Translations under genes and position numbers: made by a program
NCBI GenBank assembly: GCA_944324965.1
Contig: CALUYH010000003.1
Span: forward strand, 1-64,000
Origin: Candidatus Avelusimicrobium gallinaceum
GTDB lineage: Bacteria > Elusimicrobiota > Elusimicrobia > Elusimicrobiales > Elusimicrobiaceae
Direction of reading: 5' to 3'
DNA length: 64,000 nucleotides
The notes under the pieces: generated by a model
The model's database searches: none
Told to the model about the DNA's origin: nothing
What the model saw: only the letters and a program-made list of their open reading frames with translations
Shown: in pieces, positions 43,357 to 53,014 of the stretch
Numbering within the stretch: position 1 is the first letter of the stretch
Layout: each line of letters opens with the position of its first letter

Positions 43357-44741
43357 CAGTTAAACCCCCCTTTGTAGCCGTTGGTCGGAACCATTTGCAG
43401 CTTGTTGATTTTGGTTTTTTGCGGGGCCGGTTTGGCCGGCTGTTTGGCCGCAGCCGGTTGAGAAGCGGCTTTGGCGGCCGTTTGTTTGGACGCGCCCGTT
43501 TTGGCCGGGGCCGCGTTTTGGGTGGTCACGGTGACGGTCGTTTTGACCGTTTTCTTGGGCGCGGCGGGCTGCAAAATTTTGCCTTCTTCGTAGGCTTTTT
43601 GCAAGTCGTGGCGCCAGACGTTTTCCAACACGCTTATTCGGTTAAACGGCATACCGTAGGCGCGGTAGAGCGCCTGGTAGAGCGGCGTTTTGGATTTTAA
43701 TTCGTTGCACAGACGGTAAAATTCGTCGCGCGTGCGCGTTTGCAGCAAATACGACACCACGCTGTATGCCTGCGTGTACCACAGTTCCGCCTGCGACGTG
43801 GAATAATTGCTCAAATCTTCGGTTTGCGTCATTTCTTCAAACGGGATAAAATCCCCTTTCAAAATGCGGCGCAGGCTGCGGTCCACCCAGCTGGGTTTTT
43901 CCTTGGTGGTGGTAATTTGCATATACACCGCCATCCCTTCCGAAAGCCACAACGGCGAAATAGTGGGCAGGAAATACCCGTCAAAATACAAGTGCGTCAG
44001 CTCGTGCACGGAAAGCGGGTAAAAGCTGTCGCTTTCAATCACGTACATCGTGTCCGCCCGCAAATCAGACGACGCCCCCGACCACGCCGGGCGCTTGGTG
44101 TACTTCATATAGCTGTCTTTGGCGCCAAAGAGCATCACCAAAATTTTGTTGGGTTTAATGATAATCGTAAACGGCGTTAAATCCAACATCAAATTGCCGT
44201 GGATATTGTCCAGCACGGTTTTGATGGTGGCAGTGACGGGGTTCTTTTCGCGGTAAATCAGATAGTTAAACGTGTCCGCGGTGGAAAAGCCGGGTGGCGG
44301 CGGCAGCCAGCGCACCTTTTGCGCGGCATTGGCCGGGCGATAGGCCTGCACGGGCAGGTCGTCTATTTCTTCTTCGGGCGCTTTGGCCGAGGCCATACCG
44401 GCGATGTTTTCCAGGCCGGAAATCATTTCGTTAAATTCTTTTTCGTCCGGGGTCAAGGCGGAGGTGTCTTTCACCGATTTTACCGGTTCGGCCTTGCGGG
44501 CCGGCGGGACGGAAATATCCGGCCGCAATTCGCGCGCGCGCCCGCGTTCGTCCTCTTGCGAGGGCACCGGCTCCACCGATTTAGGCAGAACGGGCGCAAT
44601 AACATCCTTGCGCGGCGTGTCGGAAAACAAATCTTTTACCACTTCTTTCGGATTCAGCCCGAACGAGCGCAACAGCGGCGGCGCTACCAATACCGCCGCT
44701 AACAGCCACAAAAAGAAAACCAGTTTTTTAACGGTGTTCAT
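43356..44741 (-). CDS. Membrane-anchored peptidase of the MA (gluzincin) type
   Basis: A 461-residue protein. A membrane anchor covers about residues 5-25. A linker rich in Pro and charged residues leads to the catalytic part, with HELTH at 246-250 and the third ligand Glu268 in WLSEGM. The C-terminal 80 residues form an Ala/Lys/Pro/Thr-rich tail (QTAAKAASQPAAAKQPAKPA) that could bind the cell wall. The active site should lie outside the cytoplasm. Its start overlaps the rsmG end and its stop overlaps the rsmH start, an unusual insertion in this gene order. Substrate unknown. Confidence 0.82.
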   Translation of the reverse strand: MNTVKKLVFFLWLLAAVLVAPPLLRSFGLNPKEVVKDLFSDTPRKDVIAPVLPKSVEPVPSQEDERGRARELRPDISVPPARKAEPVKSVKDTSALTPDEKEFNEMISGLENIAGMASAKAPEEEIDDLPVQAYRPANAAQKVRWLPPPPGFSTADTFNYLIYREKNPVTATIKTVLDNIHGNLMLDLTPFTIIIKPNKILVMLFGAKDSYMKYTKRPAWSGASSDLRADTMYVIESDSFYPLSVHELTHLYFDGYFLPTISPLWLSEGMAVYMQITTTKEKPSWVDRSLRRILKGDFIPFEEMTQTEDLSNYSTSQAELWYTQAYSVVSYLLQTRTRDEFYRLCNELKSKTPLYQALYRAYGMPFNRISVLENVWRHDLQKAYEEGKILQPAAPKKTVKTTVTVTTQNAAPAKTGASKQTAAKAASQPAAAKQPAKPAPQKTKINKLQMVPTNGYKGGFN

Positions 44742-45382
44742 TGATCGTGTTTTTCAAACAAAGCCAAATGGCGTTTTTTGTCGTCGCACGGCAGCGTATA
44801 GCGTTCCACCCCCAGCAAGGAGCCGCCTGCGGCTTTGCACCCTTGCGTTTGCGGATATTCCCCCTGGAAGGCGATAAACACGCCCCCCGGCTTTACCGCG
44901 TGCAGACAAATGGCCAAAATATCGGGCAGTTGCCCCATGGCGCGTTCGGTCAAAAAATCAACGGCAAATTTCGTACCCTGTCCCAAGCGCACCTGTTTTA
45001 CTTTGGCGTTTTTCAACCCTAACTGCATAATCGCCCAGTTCATAAAAGAACAGCGTTTTTCAATGCTTTCAATCAGCGTTACTTCCGCCTGCTCCAGCGC
45101 AATAGCCGTCGTCAGGCCAATGTATCCCGCCCCGGCGCCGGCGTCCGCTACCTGCGGGCGAGAAATCCCCTTGATGTGTGCCATGGCGTTTATTTTGGCG
45201 GCGGCGGTAAGGCCGTCGCAAATATGGCGGGAAAGGACTTCCTGCAAGTCGGAAGCGCTGGTTAAATTCAAAAAATCTTTTTTCTCCCACACCAGCTGTG
45301 CATACCGCACGAGCGCGTCCGCCTGCGCTTGCGAAAGCGTCAGCCCCCGTTCGGAAGCGAAACTAACGAGCAGCTTTTGCAT
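44738..45382 (-). CDS. rsmG: 16S rRNA (guanine-527 N7)-methyltransferase
   Basis: A 214-residue RsmG/GidB. The SAM site VADAGAGAGYIGLTTAIA and the preceding HICDGL segment are typical. It methylates G527 of 16S rRNA. The start overlaps the end of mnmG. Confidence 0.92.
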   Translation of the reverse strand: MQKLLVSFASERGLTLSQAQADALVRYAQLVWEKKDFLNLTSASDLQEVLSRHICDGLTAAAKINAMAHIKGISRPQVADAGAGAGYIGLTTAIALEQAEVTLIESIEKRCSFMNWAIMQLGLKNAKVKQVRLGQGTKFAVDFLTERAMGQLPDILAICLHAVKPGGVFIAFQGEYPQTQGCKAAGGSLLGVERYTLPCDDKKRHLALFEKHDQ

Positions 45383-47156
45383 TTTTCAGCCTCCGGTAGC
45401 GTTCAATGTGTACGGCCAGCAACTGCAAATCGGCCGGGGTTACGCCGGGGATACGCCCCGCCTGGCCCAGCGTTTGGGGTTTAACCGACGCCAGCTTTTG
45501 CGCGCTTTCAAACAACAGCCCGCGCACGGAAGAAGGGTCAAACCCTTCCGGGATTTTAATGCTGTCCATTTCGGCCAACCGCTCGGCGTCTTTTTTGTTG
45601 CGTTCGTAATACCCCGCGTATTTGTGGTAAATGTCCGCGTGGCGGCGGGCTTTTTCCACCGTCCAGGGGAAGAGTTCCGTTTCGTTTTCGTCCACGGCAG
45701 CGTCGGGGTGGTCAATGAGTTTTTGGCACAGCGCGCGGTATTTTTCAAAGGGCGCTTTGTATTTTTCGTCCAGCATGCCCAGTTTAAACGCGTGCGGCAT
45801 TAAGCGCAGGTCGGCGTTGTCGTTGCGCAGCAGAATGCGGTACTCCGCGCGGGAGGTGAACATCCGGTACGGCTCGTTGACGCCTTTGTTGATTAAATCG
45901 TCAATCAGTACGCCGATGTACGCTTCGTCGCGGCGCAGGACAAACGGTTCTTTGCCCTGCACTTTTAAGGCGGCGTTAATGCCGGCGATGATACCCTGGC
46001 CGCCGGCTTCTTCGTAGCCGGTGGTGCCGTTAATCTGCCCCGCCATAAACAGGCGCGCAATGCGCTTGCTCTCCAGTGAAGGGAACAAGTCGCGCGGGTC
46101 GGAAAAATCGTATTCAATGGCGTAGCCCGGGCGGGTGATAGAGGCGTTTTCCATCCCCGGGACGGATTTAATCAGCGCGCGCTGGACGTCCTCGGGCATA
46201 CTGGTGGAAAAGCCCTGAATGTAGTATTCCTCGGTGTGGAAGCCTTCCGGCTCCAGGAAAAGCGGGTGGCTGGTGACGTCGGGAAATTTTTTAATTTTGT
46301 CTTCCACCGACGGGCAATAGCGCGGCCCCAGGCCGTGGATGTTGCCGCTGTACATGGCCGAACGCTGGAAGTTGGCGCGCAGGATTTTGTCCGTCGCCAG
46401 CGTGGTGCGGGTGATGTAGCAGCTTAAAAACGTGCGTTTGGCTTGTGCTTTTTCGTCCGTAAAGTGCGAAATGGCCTGCAACGGGTTATCGGACGGCTGC
46501 AGACGGAATTTGGAATAATCCAGCCCGCGCGCGTTAATGCGCATCGGCGTACCGGTTTTAAAGCGCAGGATGTTTAAGTGCAAATCCTCGCGCAGGTTTT
46601 TGGCTAGGCCGTCGGAAGGCATATCGTTGTAACGCCCGCCGCGGAACATTTCCGTGCCGATGTGAATGGTGCCCGCCAGGAAGGTCCCCGTCGTTAAAAT
46701 GACGGCCCGGGTGTGGTAGAACGTATTGCGCAGGGTCAGCACGCCGTCCACGCCGTTATCCGACGTAGAAATTTTGACGGCTTCGTCCTGCATAATGTCC
46801 AAATTGGGTTGGAGTTCCAAAAAGTGTTTAAACGTGAATTGGTAGACTTTTTTGTCGCACTGGACGCGCGGGGAATGCACGGCCGGGCCTTTGCCGGTGT
46901 TGAGCATATGGTAGTGCAGGGCGGCGTGGTCCGTCACGCGGCCCATGGCTCCGCCCAAGGCGTCAATTTCCCGCACGATTTGCCCCTTGGCAATCCCGCC
47001 GATAGAGGGGTTGCAGGACATTTGGGCAATCGTGTCCAGGCTTTGGGTGAGCAAAAGCGTTTTGGCGCCCAGCTTGGCCGAGGCCAGCGCGGCTTCGCAG
47101 CCGGCGTGCCCTCCGCCGATGACAATTACATCGTACTGATCTTCACAAACAAACAT
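45363..47156 (-). CDS. mnmG: tRNA uridine-34 5-carboxymethylaminomethyl modification enzyme, FAD subunit
   Basis: A 597-residue MnmG/GidA. GGGHAGCEAALA at the N-terminus binds FAD, CNPSIGGIAKG is a family signature, and NGTTGYEEAGGQGIIAG and the C-terminal helical domain (AGYYERNKKDAERL) are intact. With MnmE it modifies the wobble uridine of several tRNAs. It follows mnmE immediately, with a stop and start side by side. Confidence 0.97.
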   Translation of the reverse strand: MFVCEDQYDVIVIGGGHAGCEAALASAKLGAKTLLLTQSLDTIAQMSCNPSIGGIAKGQIVREIDALGGAMGRVTDHAALHYHMLNTGKGPAVHSPRVQCDKKVYQFTFKHFLELQPNLDIMQDEAVKISTSDNGVDGVLTLRNTFYHTRAVILTTGTFLAGTIHIGTEMFRGGRYNDMPSDGLAKNLREDLHLNILRFKTGTPMRINARGLDYSKFRLQPSDNPLQAISHFTDEKAQAKRTFLSCYITRTTLATDKILRANFQRSAMYSGNIHGLGPRYCPSVEDKIKKFPDVTSHPLFLEPEGFHTEEYYIQGFSTSMPEDVQRALIKSVPGMENASITRPGYAIEYDFSDPRDLFPSLESKRIARLFMAGQINGTTGYEEAGGQGIIAGINAALKVQGKEPFVLRRDEAYIGVLIDDLINKGVNEPYRMFTSRAEYRILLRNDNADLRLMPHAFKLGMLDEKYKAPFEKYRALCQKLIDHPDAAVDENETELFPWTVEKARRHADIYHKYAGYYERNKKDAERLAEMDSIKIPEGFDPSSVRGLLFESAQKLASVKPQTLGQAGRIPGVTPADLQLLAVHIERYRRLKNAKAAR

Positions 47157-48506
47157 TTATTTCCCCATACAAAACTTGGAGAAAATAATCCCCAGCACAT
47201 CGTCTGGCGTTACTTCCCCAATCAAATTCTGCAAATACCGCAGCGCCCCGCGCAGGTGTTCGGCGTAAATTTCGCCCCCCGCCCGGGCCTGCAGCCGAAT
47301 GAGTGCGCTTTCCAGCTCGGTCTGCGCCCGCAGTAAGGCTTCGTAATGGCGCAGGTTGGAAATCATCAGCCCGTCCGCCGTTTGCGCTTCGGTTACGTCG
47401 GCCGTGATGAGTTTCTTTAAGTTTTCAAGCCCTTCCCCCGTTTTGCACGACACGGCCGCCTGGGTGTATTTATCCTGCTCCTCCAGGCTCGGGTGGGCGG
47501 TGTTTAAATCGGTTTTGTTCCACACGATAATCGTGCGTTTTTGCTGGCGGCGGATGGCCTGCCAGAGGTCTTGTTCTTCGGGCGTGAGCGAGCGGGACGC
47601 ATCCAGCACGAACAGGATTAAATCCGCCCCTTCCATCGCGCGGCGGCTGCGGCGCATACCTTCTTTTTCGGCCGGGTCCAGCGCGTGCTCGCGGATGCCG
47701 GCGGTGTCGGTTAAAATGATTTTTTGGCCGTTTATTTCCAGCGTTTCTTCCACCGTGTCGCGCGTGGTGCCGCTCTGGTCGGACACGATGGCCCGGTCAA
47801 ACCCGACTAACGCGTTAAGCAGGCTGGATTTGCCGCTGTTGGGCGCGCCCACAATGGCGGTGCGCAGGCCGTCTTTGATATACTTGCCGACGGAAAACGT
47901 ATCCGCCAGCGCTTTAATGTGGCCCAATACGGCGTTGATTTCGCCGCTGACAAATTCGTCGGACAGGGGCGTCATTTCTTCGTCCACGTCATCCAGGCGC
48001 ACTTCTATCTGCGCCAGCAGTTCCGACAAGCGTTTTTTGATGTCCTCCAGCCGGGCCGACAGTTTGCCGTCCAGCGAGTCCATCGCCAGTTTATGCGAGG
48101 CTTTGTTGCCGGAGGCAATCAAATCGCACAGCCCCTGCGCCTCCACCAGGTCCATCTTGCCGTTTAAAAATGCCCGCTGGGAAAATTCCCCCCGCTTGGC
48201 CATCACGGCCCCGTGTGCGCACAAAAGTTCCAACAGCCGCCCCTTGATGTAGGGCGAGGCGTGGACGGCAAATTCCACCACGTCTTCGCCGGTAAAGGAG
48301 TGCGGCGCCTGGAAATACGTCACCAGCGCTTTATCCAGCACTTCTGGGCCGTCGTAAAGCGTGCATAAAATTTGTTTGCGCGGTTCGGGCGTGTGCGTGC
48401 GGCGGGAAAGCTCCTGCAAAATGCGCAGCGATTGCGGGCCGGACAGCCGCACCAATGCGACCGCCCCGCCTGCTCCCGTAGCCAAGGCACAGATGGTATG
48501 TTGCAT
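47157..48506 (-). CDS. mnmE: tRNA modification GTPase
   Basis: A 449-residue MnmE. An N-terminal tetrahydrofolate-binding domain, a helical domain and an inserted G domain with GAPNSGKSSLL, TTRDT, DTAGI and NKTD motifs are present. The C-terminus ends FCMGK, which keeps the catalytic Cys of the CxGK motif. It partners MnmG. Upstream, TAAAAT ends 6 nt before the ATG and no Shine-Dalgarno is seen, so the mRNA may be leaderless. It heads the unit that runs through to the wall genes. Confidence 0.96.
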   Translation of the reverse strand: MQHTICALATGAGGAVALVRLSGPQSLRILQELSRRTHTPEPRKQILCTLYDGPEVLDKALVTYFQAPHSFTGEDVVEFAVHASPYIKGRLLELLCAHGAVMAKRGEFSQRAFLNGKMDLVEAQGLCDLIASGNKASHKLAMDSLDGKLSARLEDIKKRLSELLAQIEVRLDDVDEEMTPLSDEFVSGEINAVLGHIKALADTFSVGKYIKDGLRTAIVGAPNSGKSSLLNALVGFDRAIVSDQSGTTRDTVEETLEINGQKIILTDTAGIREHALDPAEKEGMRRSRRAMEGADLILFVLDASRSLTPEEQDLWQAIRRQQKRTIIVWNKTDLNTAHPSLEEQDKYTQAAVSCKTGEGLENLKKLITADVTEAQTADGLMISNLRHYEALLRAQTELESALIRLQARAGGEIYAEHLRGALRYLQNLIGEVTPDDVLGIIFSKFCMGK

Positions 48507-48512
48507 AGGTAT

Positions 48513-48518
48513 ATTTTA
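48513..48518 (-). promoter_or_regulatory. Extended -10 promoter for mnmE
   Basis: TGATAAAAT on the minus strand, with the -10 ending 6 nt before the ATG. Confidence 0.5.
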
Positions 48519-48693
48519 TCACTTTTTGGGGGTGTTTTTGGGGGCTTTTTTCTCCTCGTAAAAAGCCGTTTTTAATTCCCCCTGCACAAACCCTTGCAAA
48601 AAAGCTATACTGGGAACAACGAAAACGGTGTTTTTAAAACGCGTTTTTCAGGCCCGTCCAAACGCGCGGGCCACACCAAGGGAGAATCATTTT

Positions 48694-49248
48694 ATGGCTA
48701 AAAAAGTGTTAGTTCTTACGGGCAGCCCCCGCCAGCTGGGCAACAGCGCGCTGTTGGCGGACGCCTATATCCAGGGCGTGAAAGCGGCCGGGCACACCGT
48801 CCAGGTGTTTGAAACGGCCTTCCACCCCGTTTTGCCCTGCAAAGCCTGCGATAAATGCTGGACCAACGGCAAGCCGTGCGTGTTCCCGGACGAATTTGAA
48901 AAACTCGCCCCCATGCTGGAAGAAGCCGATGTGCTGGTACTGTGCACCCCGCTGTATTGGTTTAATATGACGGCCCAGTTAAAGGCCGCCGTGGATAAAC
49001 TCTACTCGTACATGAAGCCCAACGCCCCGCGCAAGCTGAAAATTAAAGAGTGTGTACTGCTTTCCGCCGCCGAAGGGAACGAAAAAGACGGCGATTTTGA
49101 CGGCTTAAAAGCCACCTACAAGGCCATTGCGGACTACTTGAAATGGACCGACCGCGGCATGATTTTGGCGGGCGGCACGTGGGACGCCGGGGATATTATT
49201 AAAACCGGCAAATTAAAAGAAGCCTTGAAACTGGGCAAAACGTTATAA
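48694..49248 (+). CDS. NAD(P)H-dependent FMN reductase / flavodoxin-fold oxidoreductase
   Basis: A 184-residue flavoprotein. VLVLTGSPRQLGNSALL binds the FMN phosphate, and CTPLYWFNMTAQLKAAVDKL is the second flavin loop. A CKACDKCWTNGKPC cluster near 50-63 is typical of the iron-sulfur-flavoprotein-like or MdaB-like NADPH reductases in anaerobes. The electron acceptor is unknown. The ATG at 48694 is preferred over an earlier in-frame codon because GGGAG precedes it. It is on the opposite strand to all its neighbours and interrupts the jag-mnmE order. Confidence 0.88.
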   Translation: MAKKVLVLTGSPRQLGNSALLADAYIQGVKAAGHTVQVFETAFHPVLPCKACDKCWTNGKPCVFPDEFEKLAPMLEEADVLVLCTPLYWFNMTAQLKAAVDKLYSYMKPNAPRKLKIKECVLLSAAEGNEKDGDFDGLKATYKAIADYLKWTDRGMILAGGTWDAGDIIKTGKLKEALKLGKTL

Positions 49249-49267
49249 TTTAGCCCTTCATCAAAAC

Positions 49268-49299
49268 AGCCGCGCGGCGCAACTGCCGTGCGGCTTTTT
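49268..49299 (+). terminator. Terminator after the flavoprotein gene
   Basis: AGCCGCGCGGC / GCCGTGCGGCT stem, then TTTTTG. Confidence 0.85.
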
Positions 49300-49308
49300 G
49301 TTGGCCGC

Positions 49309-49343
49309 AAAAAACCCCGGCTCCTGCCAGGAACCGGGGTTCT
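49309..49343 (-). terminator. Terminator after jag
   Basis: ACCCCGGTTCCTGG / CAGGAGCCGGGGT on the minus strand, followed by TTTTTTG. Confidence 0.88.
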
Positions 49344-49360
49344 TCTTGATGCTACCGAAA

Positions 49361-50671
49361 TTATTTCGTTTCCGTCTGTTTTTCTTCCGGCTTCGTTTCA
49401 AACAGCGGGCCGCAGGCGCAGGCCGGTTTGTCGGCCGGCTTTTCGGCCACGGCGGGCGTCATCGTAACGGTTTCCTGCACGGTGATAATTTCGTGCACGG
49501 TGACCGTTTGCGGCAACGTCGTTTGCGCGGCAACAGGCACTTGAGCGGCTTCGGCCGGTTGTTGGGCCGCCGCTTGGGCAGGCTGCTGGACCTCTTGCGG
49601 CTTGGCAGACGCCTTTTCTTCCGGCGCGGCTTCGCCGCTGCAGCAGGAGCAGGATTCGTGGTAATCGCTTACCGCTTTTTCGGCTTCCGCCTCGGCTACG
49701 GCCTGCTGGGCAGGCGTTTGTTCGGGGATGTCCTCGCCGATTACGCCGGGCACAAAGTCGGCCGGGGCCGTGTGGGCGTGGGCTTCCTGCAAGGCTTTTT
49801 CGGTCGGGCGCAGGGTTACTTTGCGCCATTTGCCTTCCCCTTCCGAAGCGGTGGTTACAAATTCGTTTCCTTCCACGGCGCGGTGGATGTAGCGGCGCAG
49901 CTGCGCGCTCATCGGGCGGAAGCGGAACACGCTGTGGCCGCGTTTAATCATATCAATCCCTTTGGCGATTTCGGCGTCAATTTTGTCTTCCGCTTTGCGC
50001 CAATAGTTTTGGGTATCGGTGATGACGGAAATCGGTTTGTCAAAATGGCGGCTTAAGGCCAAGGTGGTCAAATACTGGATGGCTTCCAGCGTTTTGCCTT
50101 CTTTGCCAATGACGATGGCCGGGTGGTCGCAATCAAACGTAAGCAGAATGCGCTGTTGTTTTTCGTCCCACCAGACGTTTAAATTTTCCACTTTCACGCC
50201 CATTTGAGTAAGCACTTTTTCCAGGTATTCTTTGGCTTCCTGCATCGGCGCTTTGAGGTTTTCCGGGATGACGGCGTGCTGGATAGCCTCGCTGGGCAGG
50301 AGTTGCGGTTCGTTGGCTTTGGGCTGTTTTTCGCGGATTTCGCGCCCTTCAGCGGGGCGTTCGGCGCGGCGGTTGTTGCGGCGCCCGCGGGAAGATTCGC
50401 CGCGGTCCTTGCGGTTGCGGCCGCCGCGGGAAGACTTGGAGGAACGTTTTTTCGGCACGTCCATATAGATTTGGGAATCCAAATCGGCGGTGCTCCAGCG
50501 TTTTTGGCGCAGTTCCACCACGGCCGGGCGGGAACCGATCCCTAAAAAGCCTTTTTTGGGGCTTTCCAAGACGGTCACTTCCACTTGGTCACGTCTTAAA
50601 CCCAATTCTTTTAATCCTTTGGCGATAGCCTCGGACACTTCTTTTGCTTGTACTTTAATTTTGCTAGGCAT
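49361..50671 (-). CDS. jag: Jag/KhpB-type RNA-binding protein with a long Cys-containing tail
   Basis: A 436-residue protein. The N-terminal Jag domain (residues 1-52, LESPKKGFLGIGSRPA) is followed by an Arg/Ser/Asn-rich linker (75-115), a KH domain around GKEGKTLEAIQYLTTLAL (189-206) and an R3H domain (about 225-290, with RRYIHRAVE). Residues 291-436 are an extra tail, rich in Ala, Gln, Pro and Val, with two Cys groups (SCSCCSGE and CACGP). Jag/KhpB links RNA control to cell division and wall growth. The tail is unusual for the family. It follows yidC as in most bacteria. Confidence 0.93.
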   Translation of the reverse strand: MPSKIKVQAKEVSEAIAKGLKELGLRRDQVEVTVLESPKKGFLGIGSRPAVVELRQKRWSTADLDSQIYMDVPKKRSSKSSRGGRNRKDRGESSRGRRNNRRAERPAEGREIREKQPKANEPQLLPSEAIQHAVIPENLKAPMQEAKEYLEKVLTQMGVKVENLNVWWDEKQQRILLTFDCDHPAIVIGKEGKTLEAIQYLTTLALSRHFDKPISVITDTQNYWRKAEDKIDAEIAKGIDMIKRGHSVFRFRPMSAQLRRYIHRAVEGNEFVTTASEGEGKWRKVTLRPTEKALQEAHAHTAPADFVPGVIGEDIPEQTPAQQAVAEAEAEKAVSDYHESCSCCSGEAAPEEKASAKPQEVQQPAQAAAQQPAEAAQVPVAAQTTLPQTVTVHEIITVQETVTMTPAVAEKPADKPACACGPLFETKPEEKQTETK

Positions 50672-50690
50672 AGTAAATGGACTCCTTCAA

Positions 50691-52292
50691 TTAATTGGCT
50701 TTGGCCATTTTCCTGTTGACGAACGTTTGGATTCCGAACGTGATTAAGCTGTTGGTCAGCCAGTACAGCACCAACCCGGACGGGAAGTTCATAAACAGCA
50801 GGGTAAACAGAAGCGGCATATATTTAAACATGGCGGCTTGGGCCGGGTCCGTCCCGGCGGGAATGCTGCCCTTTTGCTGGAAGTACATCACGGCCCCCAT
50901 CAAAATAGGCAACAGGTAGTACGGGTCTTTAGACGACAGATCCGTAATCCAAAACACAAACTTCGCCCCGTGCAAGGACCACGACGTCCGCAGGGCATTG
51001 TACAGCGCCAGGAAAATAGGCAACTGGATTAACATCGGCAGGCAGCCGGCCAGCGGGTTGACTTTGTACTTGCGGTACAGCGCCAACGTTTCGCGGCTGA
51101 GGGCTTCCTGGTTGTTTTTGTATTTTTCCTGGATGCGTTTCATTTCGGGCTGAATTTTTCTCATTTGGGCGGCGGATTTTAGCTGCATCAGCGTGAATTT
51201 GAACAAAATCAGCTGCAGCAGTACGGTCATCATAATAATGGCCACCCCGTAGTTGCCGGTCCACCCGTAGAAGGTTTCCAGCACGTTGCGGGCGATTTTG
51301 CCCAGCGCGCCAAAGAAACCGAACGCAATGGAGCGGTCCAAATGATACGGCAGTTGTAAGAATTCTTTGTAATCTTTCGGTCCAAAATAAAAATCCGACT
51401 TATATTCCACCTTGGAATGGGCTTCCACCGTCACGCCCGGAACGGCAATGCCGAACTTGGGCCCTTCCAGCGGGCCGGAGCCCAACAGGCCCCAGAGGCG
51501 TTTTTGCGTGCCGACTTTTTCGGACGAGGCACTCAAATCGCCGGGTTTCCAGCCTTGCGGAATCAGCACGGACAGGAAATAGCGGTTTTCCACCCCGGCC
51601 CACATCCACGGCAGTTCGGGCTGGTCGGAACCTTTTTTGAAGGTTTCCAGGGTGGGTTTCTTTTTGCCTTCTTCCTGCACCAAATAAACGGCCTTGGACT
51701 CGCGTTCATTGTCGTTCATTTCGCTCTTTACCGTGCCCAACCCGGGGCCGAAGTTCCAGCTCCACGGGGCAACGGCCAAGTTTTGGGAGGTTTTGTTTTC
51801 AAACGTAACGGACACGTTGTTGATGCCGTTTTCGTTAAAGCGGAAGGTTTTGTAGATGCTGAACCCGGGTACAATGTCCCCCACAAAGGTGATGGAATCT
51901 TTTGTGCGGGCAAATTCGGCAAAGTCCACCTGCGGCATCGTGGCGAAATAGCCTTCGCCTTCGTACGGGGTCAGGTTGACGTCTTCCACGACGTCTTTAA
52001 ACAGGTACGTTTTGATGCCCGCGCCTTTGGAAGAAAAAGTCACGTCGGCCTGAGGCATATTGAGCGTAAATAATTCTTCGGGCTGGGGTTTGGCGGGTTC
52101 TTTGCTGACGAGGGTAGTAGCGGCCAGCACGCTTTGGGCACTGGGCTGCTGGGCGGTTTGTTCTTGCTTTTTCAGCTGCGCTTCGGCCGCTTCTTTGGCG
52201 GCGCGGGCTCTGGGTAGGGCGACAAACTGGTTGTAGCCCGTCAAAATCAGCAAGAACAACATCGCGGTGATGAGAAACTGTCTGTTGTTCAT
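50691..52292 (-). CDS. yidC: Membrane protein insertase YidC
   Basis: A 533-residue YidC of the Gram-negative type. A first membrane helix (FLITAMLFLLILTGYNQF) is followed by a large periplasmic beta domain (about 70-310) and the conserved five-helix core with LIQLPIFLALYNALRTS and the FPSGLVLYWLTNSL segment. It inserts inner-membrane proteins alone or with Sec. The large periplasmic domain supports a didermic host. Confidence 0.97.
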   Translation of the reverse strand: MNNRQFLITAMLFLLILTGYNQFVALPRARAAKEAAEAQLKKQEQTAQQPSAQSVLAATTLVSKEPAKPQPEELFTLNMPQADVTFSSKGAGIKTYLFKDVVEDVNLTPYEGEGYFATMPQVDFAEFARTKDSITFVGDIVPGFSIYKTFRFNENGINNVSVTFENKTSQNLAVAPWSWNFGPGLGTVKSEMNDNERESKAVYLVQEEGKKKPTLETFKKGSDQPELPWMWAGVENRYFLSVLIPQGWKPGDLSASSEKVGTQKRLWGLLGSGPLEGPKFGIAVPGVTVEAHSKVEYKSDFYFGPKDYKEFLQLPYHLDRSIAFGFFGALGKIARNVLETFYGWTGNYGVAIIMMTVLLQLILFKFTLMQLKSAAQMRKIQPEMKRIQEKYKNNQEALSRETLALYRKYKVNPLAGCLPMLIQLPIFLALYNALRTSWSLHGAKFVFWITDLSSKDPYYLLPILMGAVMYFQQKGSIPAGTDPAQAAMFKYMPLLFTLLFMNFPSGLVLYWLTNSLITFGIQTFVNRKMAKAN

Positions 52293-52372
52293 AAAACTCC
52301 TCTTGCTTTACAGCCGCCGGCGGCTGATACCGCCGCGGCGTTTAAGAGGCAGCTTTTAACGGAAAACCAACA

Positions 52373-52609
52373 TTAGGGCACCGGGTCGTATCCGCCCGGA
52401 TGAAAAGGATGGCATTTTAATACCCGCACCAACGCCAACCATCCGCCTTTAAACGCACCGTATTTGGTAATCGCTTGTTTGGCATATTGGCTGCACGTCG
52501 GCACGAACCGGCATACGCCGCGGGGCCCCAACAGGGGGCGCACCGTCAACATAAATATGTTGAGAAGCAAAAGCAGCAAATCCTTTAATAAAAGCGAAAT
52601 CTTTTTCAT
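52373..52609 (-). CDS. yidD: Membrane protein insertion efficiency factor YidD
   Basis: A 78-residue protein with an amphipathic N-terminus and the family core [15 protein letters not shown], then KGGWLAL and the [13 protein letters not shown] ending. It aids YidC insertion. The ATG at 52609 gives the usual length; an earlier in-frame start would overlap rnpA. GAAGGG just before it is part of a GGGCCC repeat word, which may serve as the ribosome site. Confidence 0.92.
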   Translation of the reverse strand: MKKISLLLKDLLLLLLNIFMLTVRPLLGPRGVCRFVPTCSQYAKQAITKYGAFKGGWLALVRVLKCHPFHPGGYDPVP

Positions 52610-52632
52610 AGGGCCCTTCAATAAGTATAGGG

Positions 52633-53010
52633 TTACACCTGTTTTTCTGAAGAGTTGATTAATAAAGCGGCTTTGCCGCACAGTGTCTTGAGCGCTTCCT
52701 GCGCTGCGTGCACATGGGTTAACGTTTCGCTTTCCCGGGGGCTGAAAACAAGGTCAGTCCCTGGCTGAATGTTTTTTTGGTTTAATCTAAAAGCTTCTCT
52801 TAAAAGTCTTTTGGCGCGGTTGCGCACAACCGCCGGGCCCAGCTTCCTGGACACCACTACCGCAAAACGGGCCGGCTTTCCTGCACCGGGGCCGGACCGC
52901 CACCACAGTATAATTCCTTTATATTGCAGTTTTACGCCGCCCTGGATAACCCTTTGGAAATCTTTTTTCAGGTGCAGGCGGCACTCACGCGGCAGACCGT
53001 TGGACGGCAT
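52633..53010 (-). CDS. rnpA: Ribonuclease P protein component
   Basis: A 125-residue RnpA. The basic core [13 protein letters not shown] is the RNA-binding signature, preceded by [14 protein letters not shown]. It assists RNase P RNA in trimming tRNA 5' leaders. It starts 4 nt after rpmH, the near-universal pairing. Confidence 0.95.
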   Translation of the reverse strand: MPSNGLPRECRLHLKKDFQRVIQGGVKLQYKGIILWWRSGPGAGKPARFAVVVSRKLGPAVVRNRAKRLLREAFRLNQKNIQPGTDLVFSPRESETLTHVHAAQEALKTLCGKAALLINSSEKQV

Positions 53011-53014
53011 ACGC

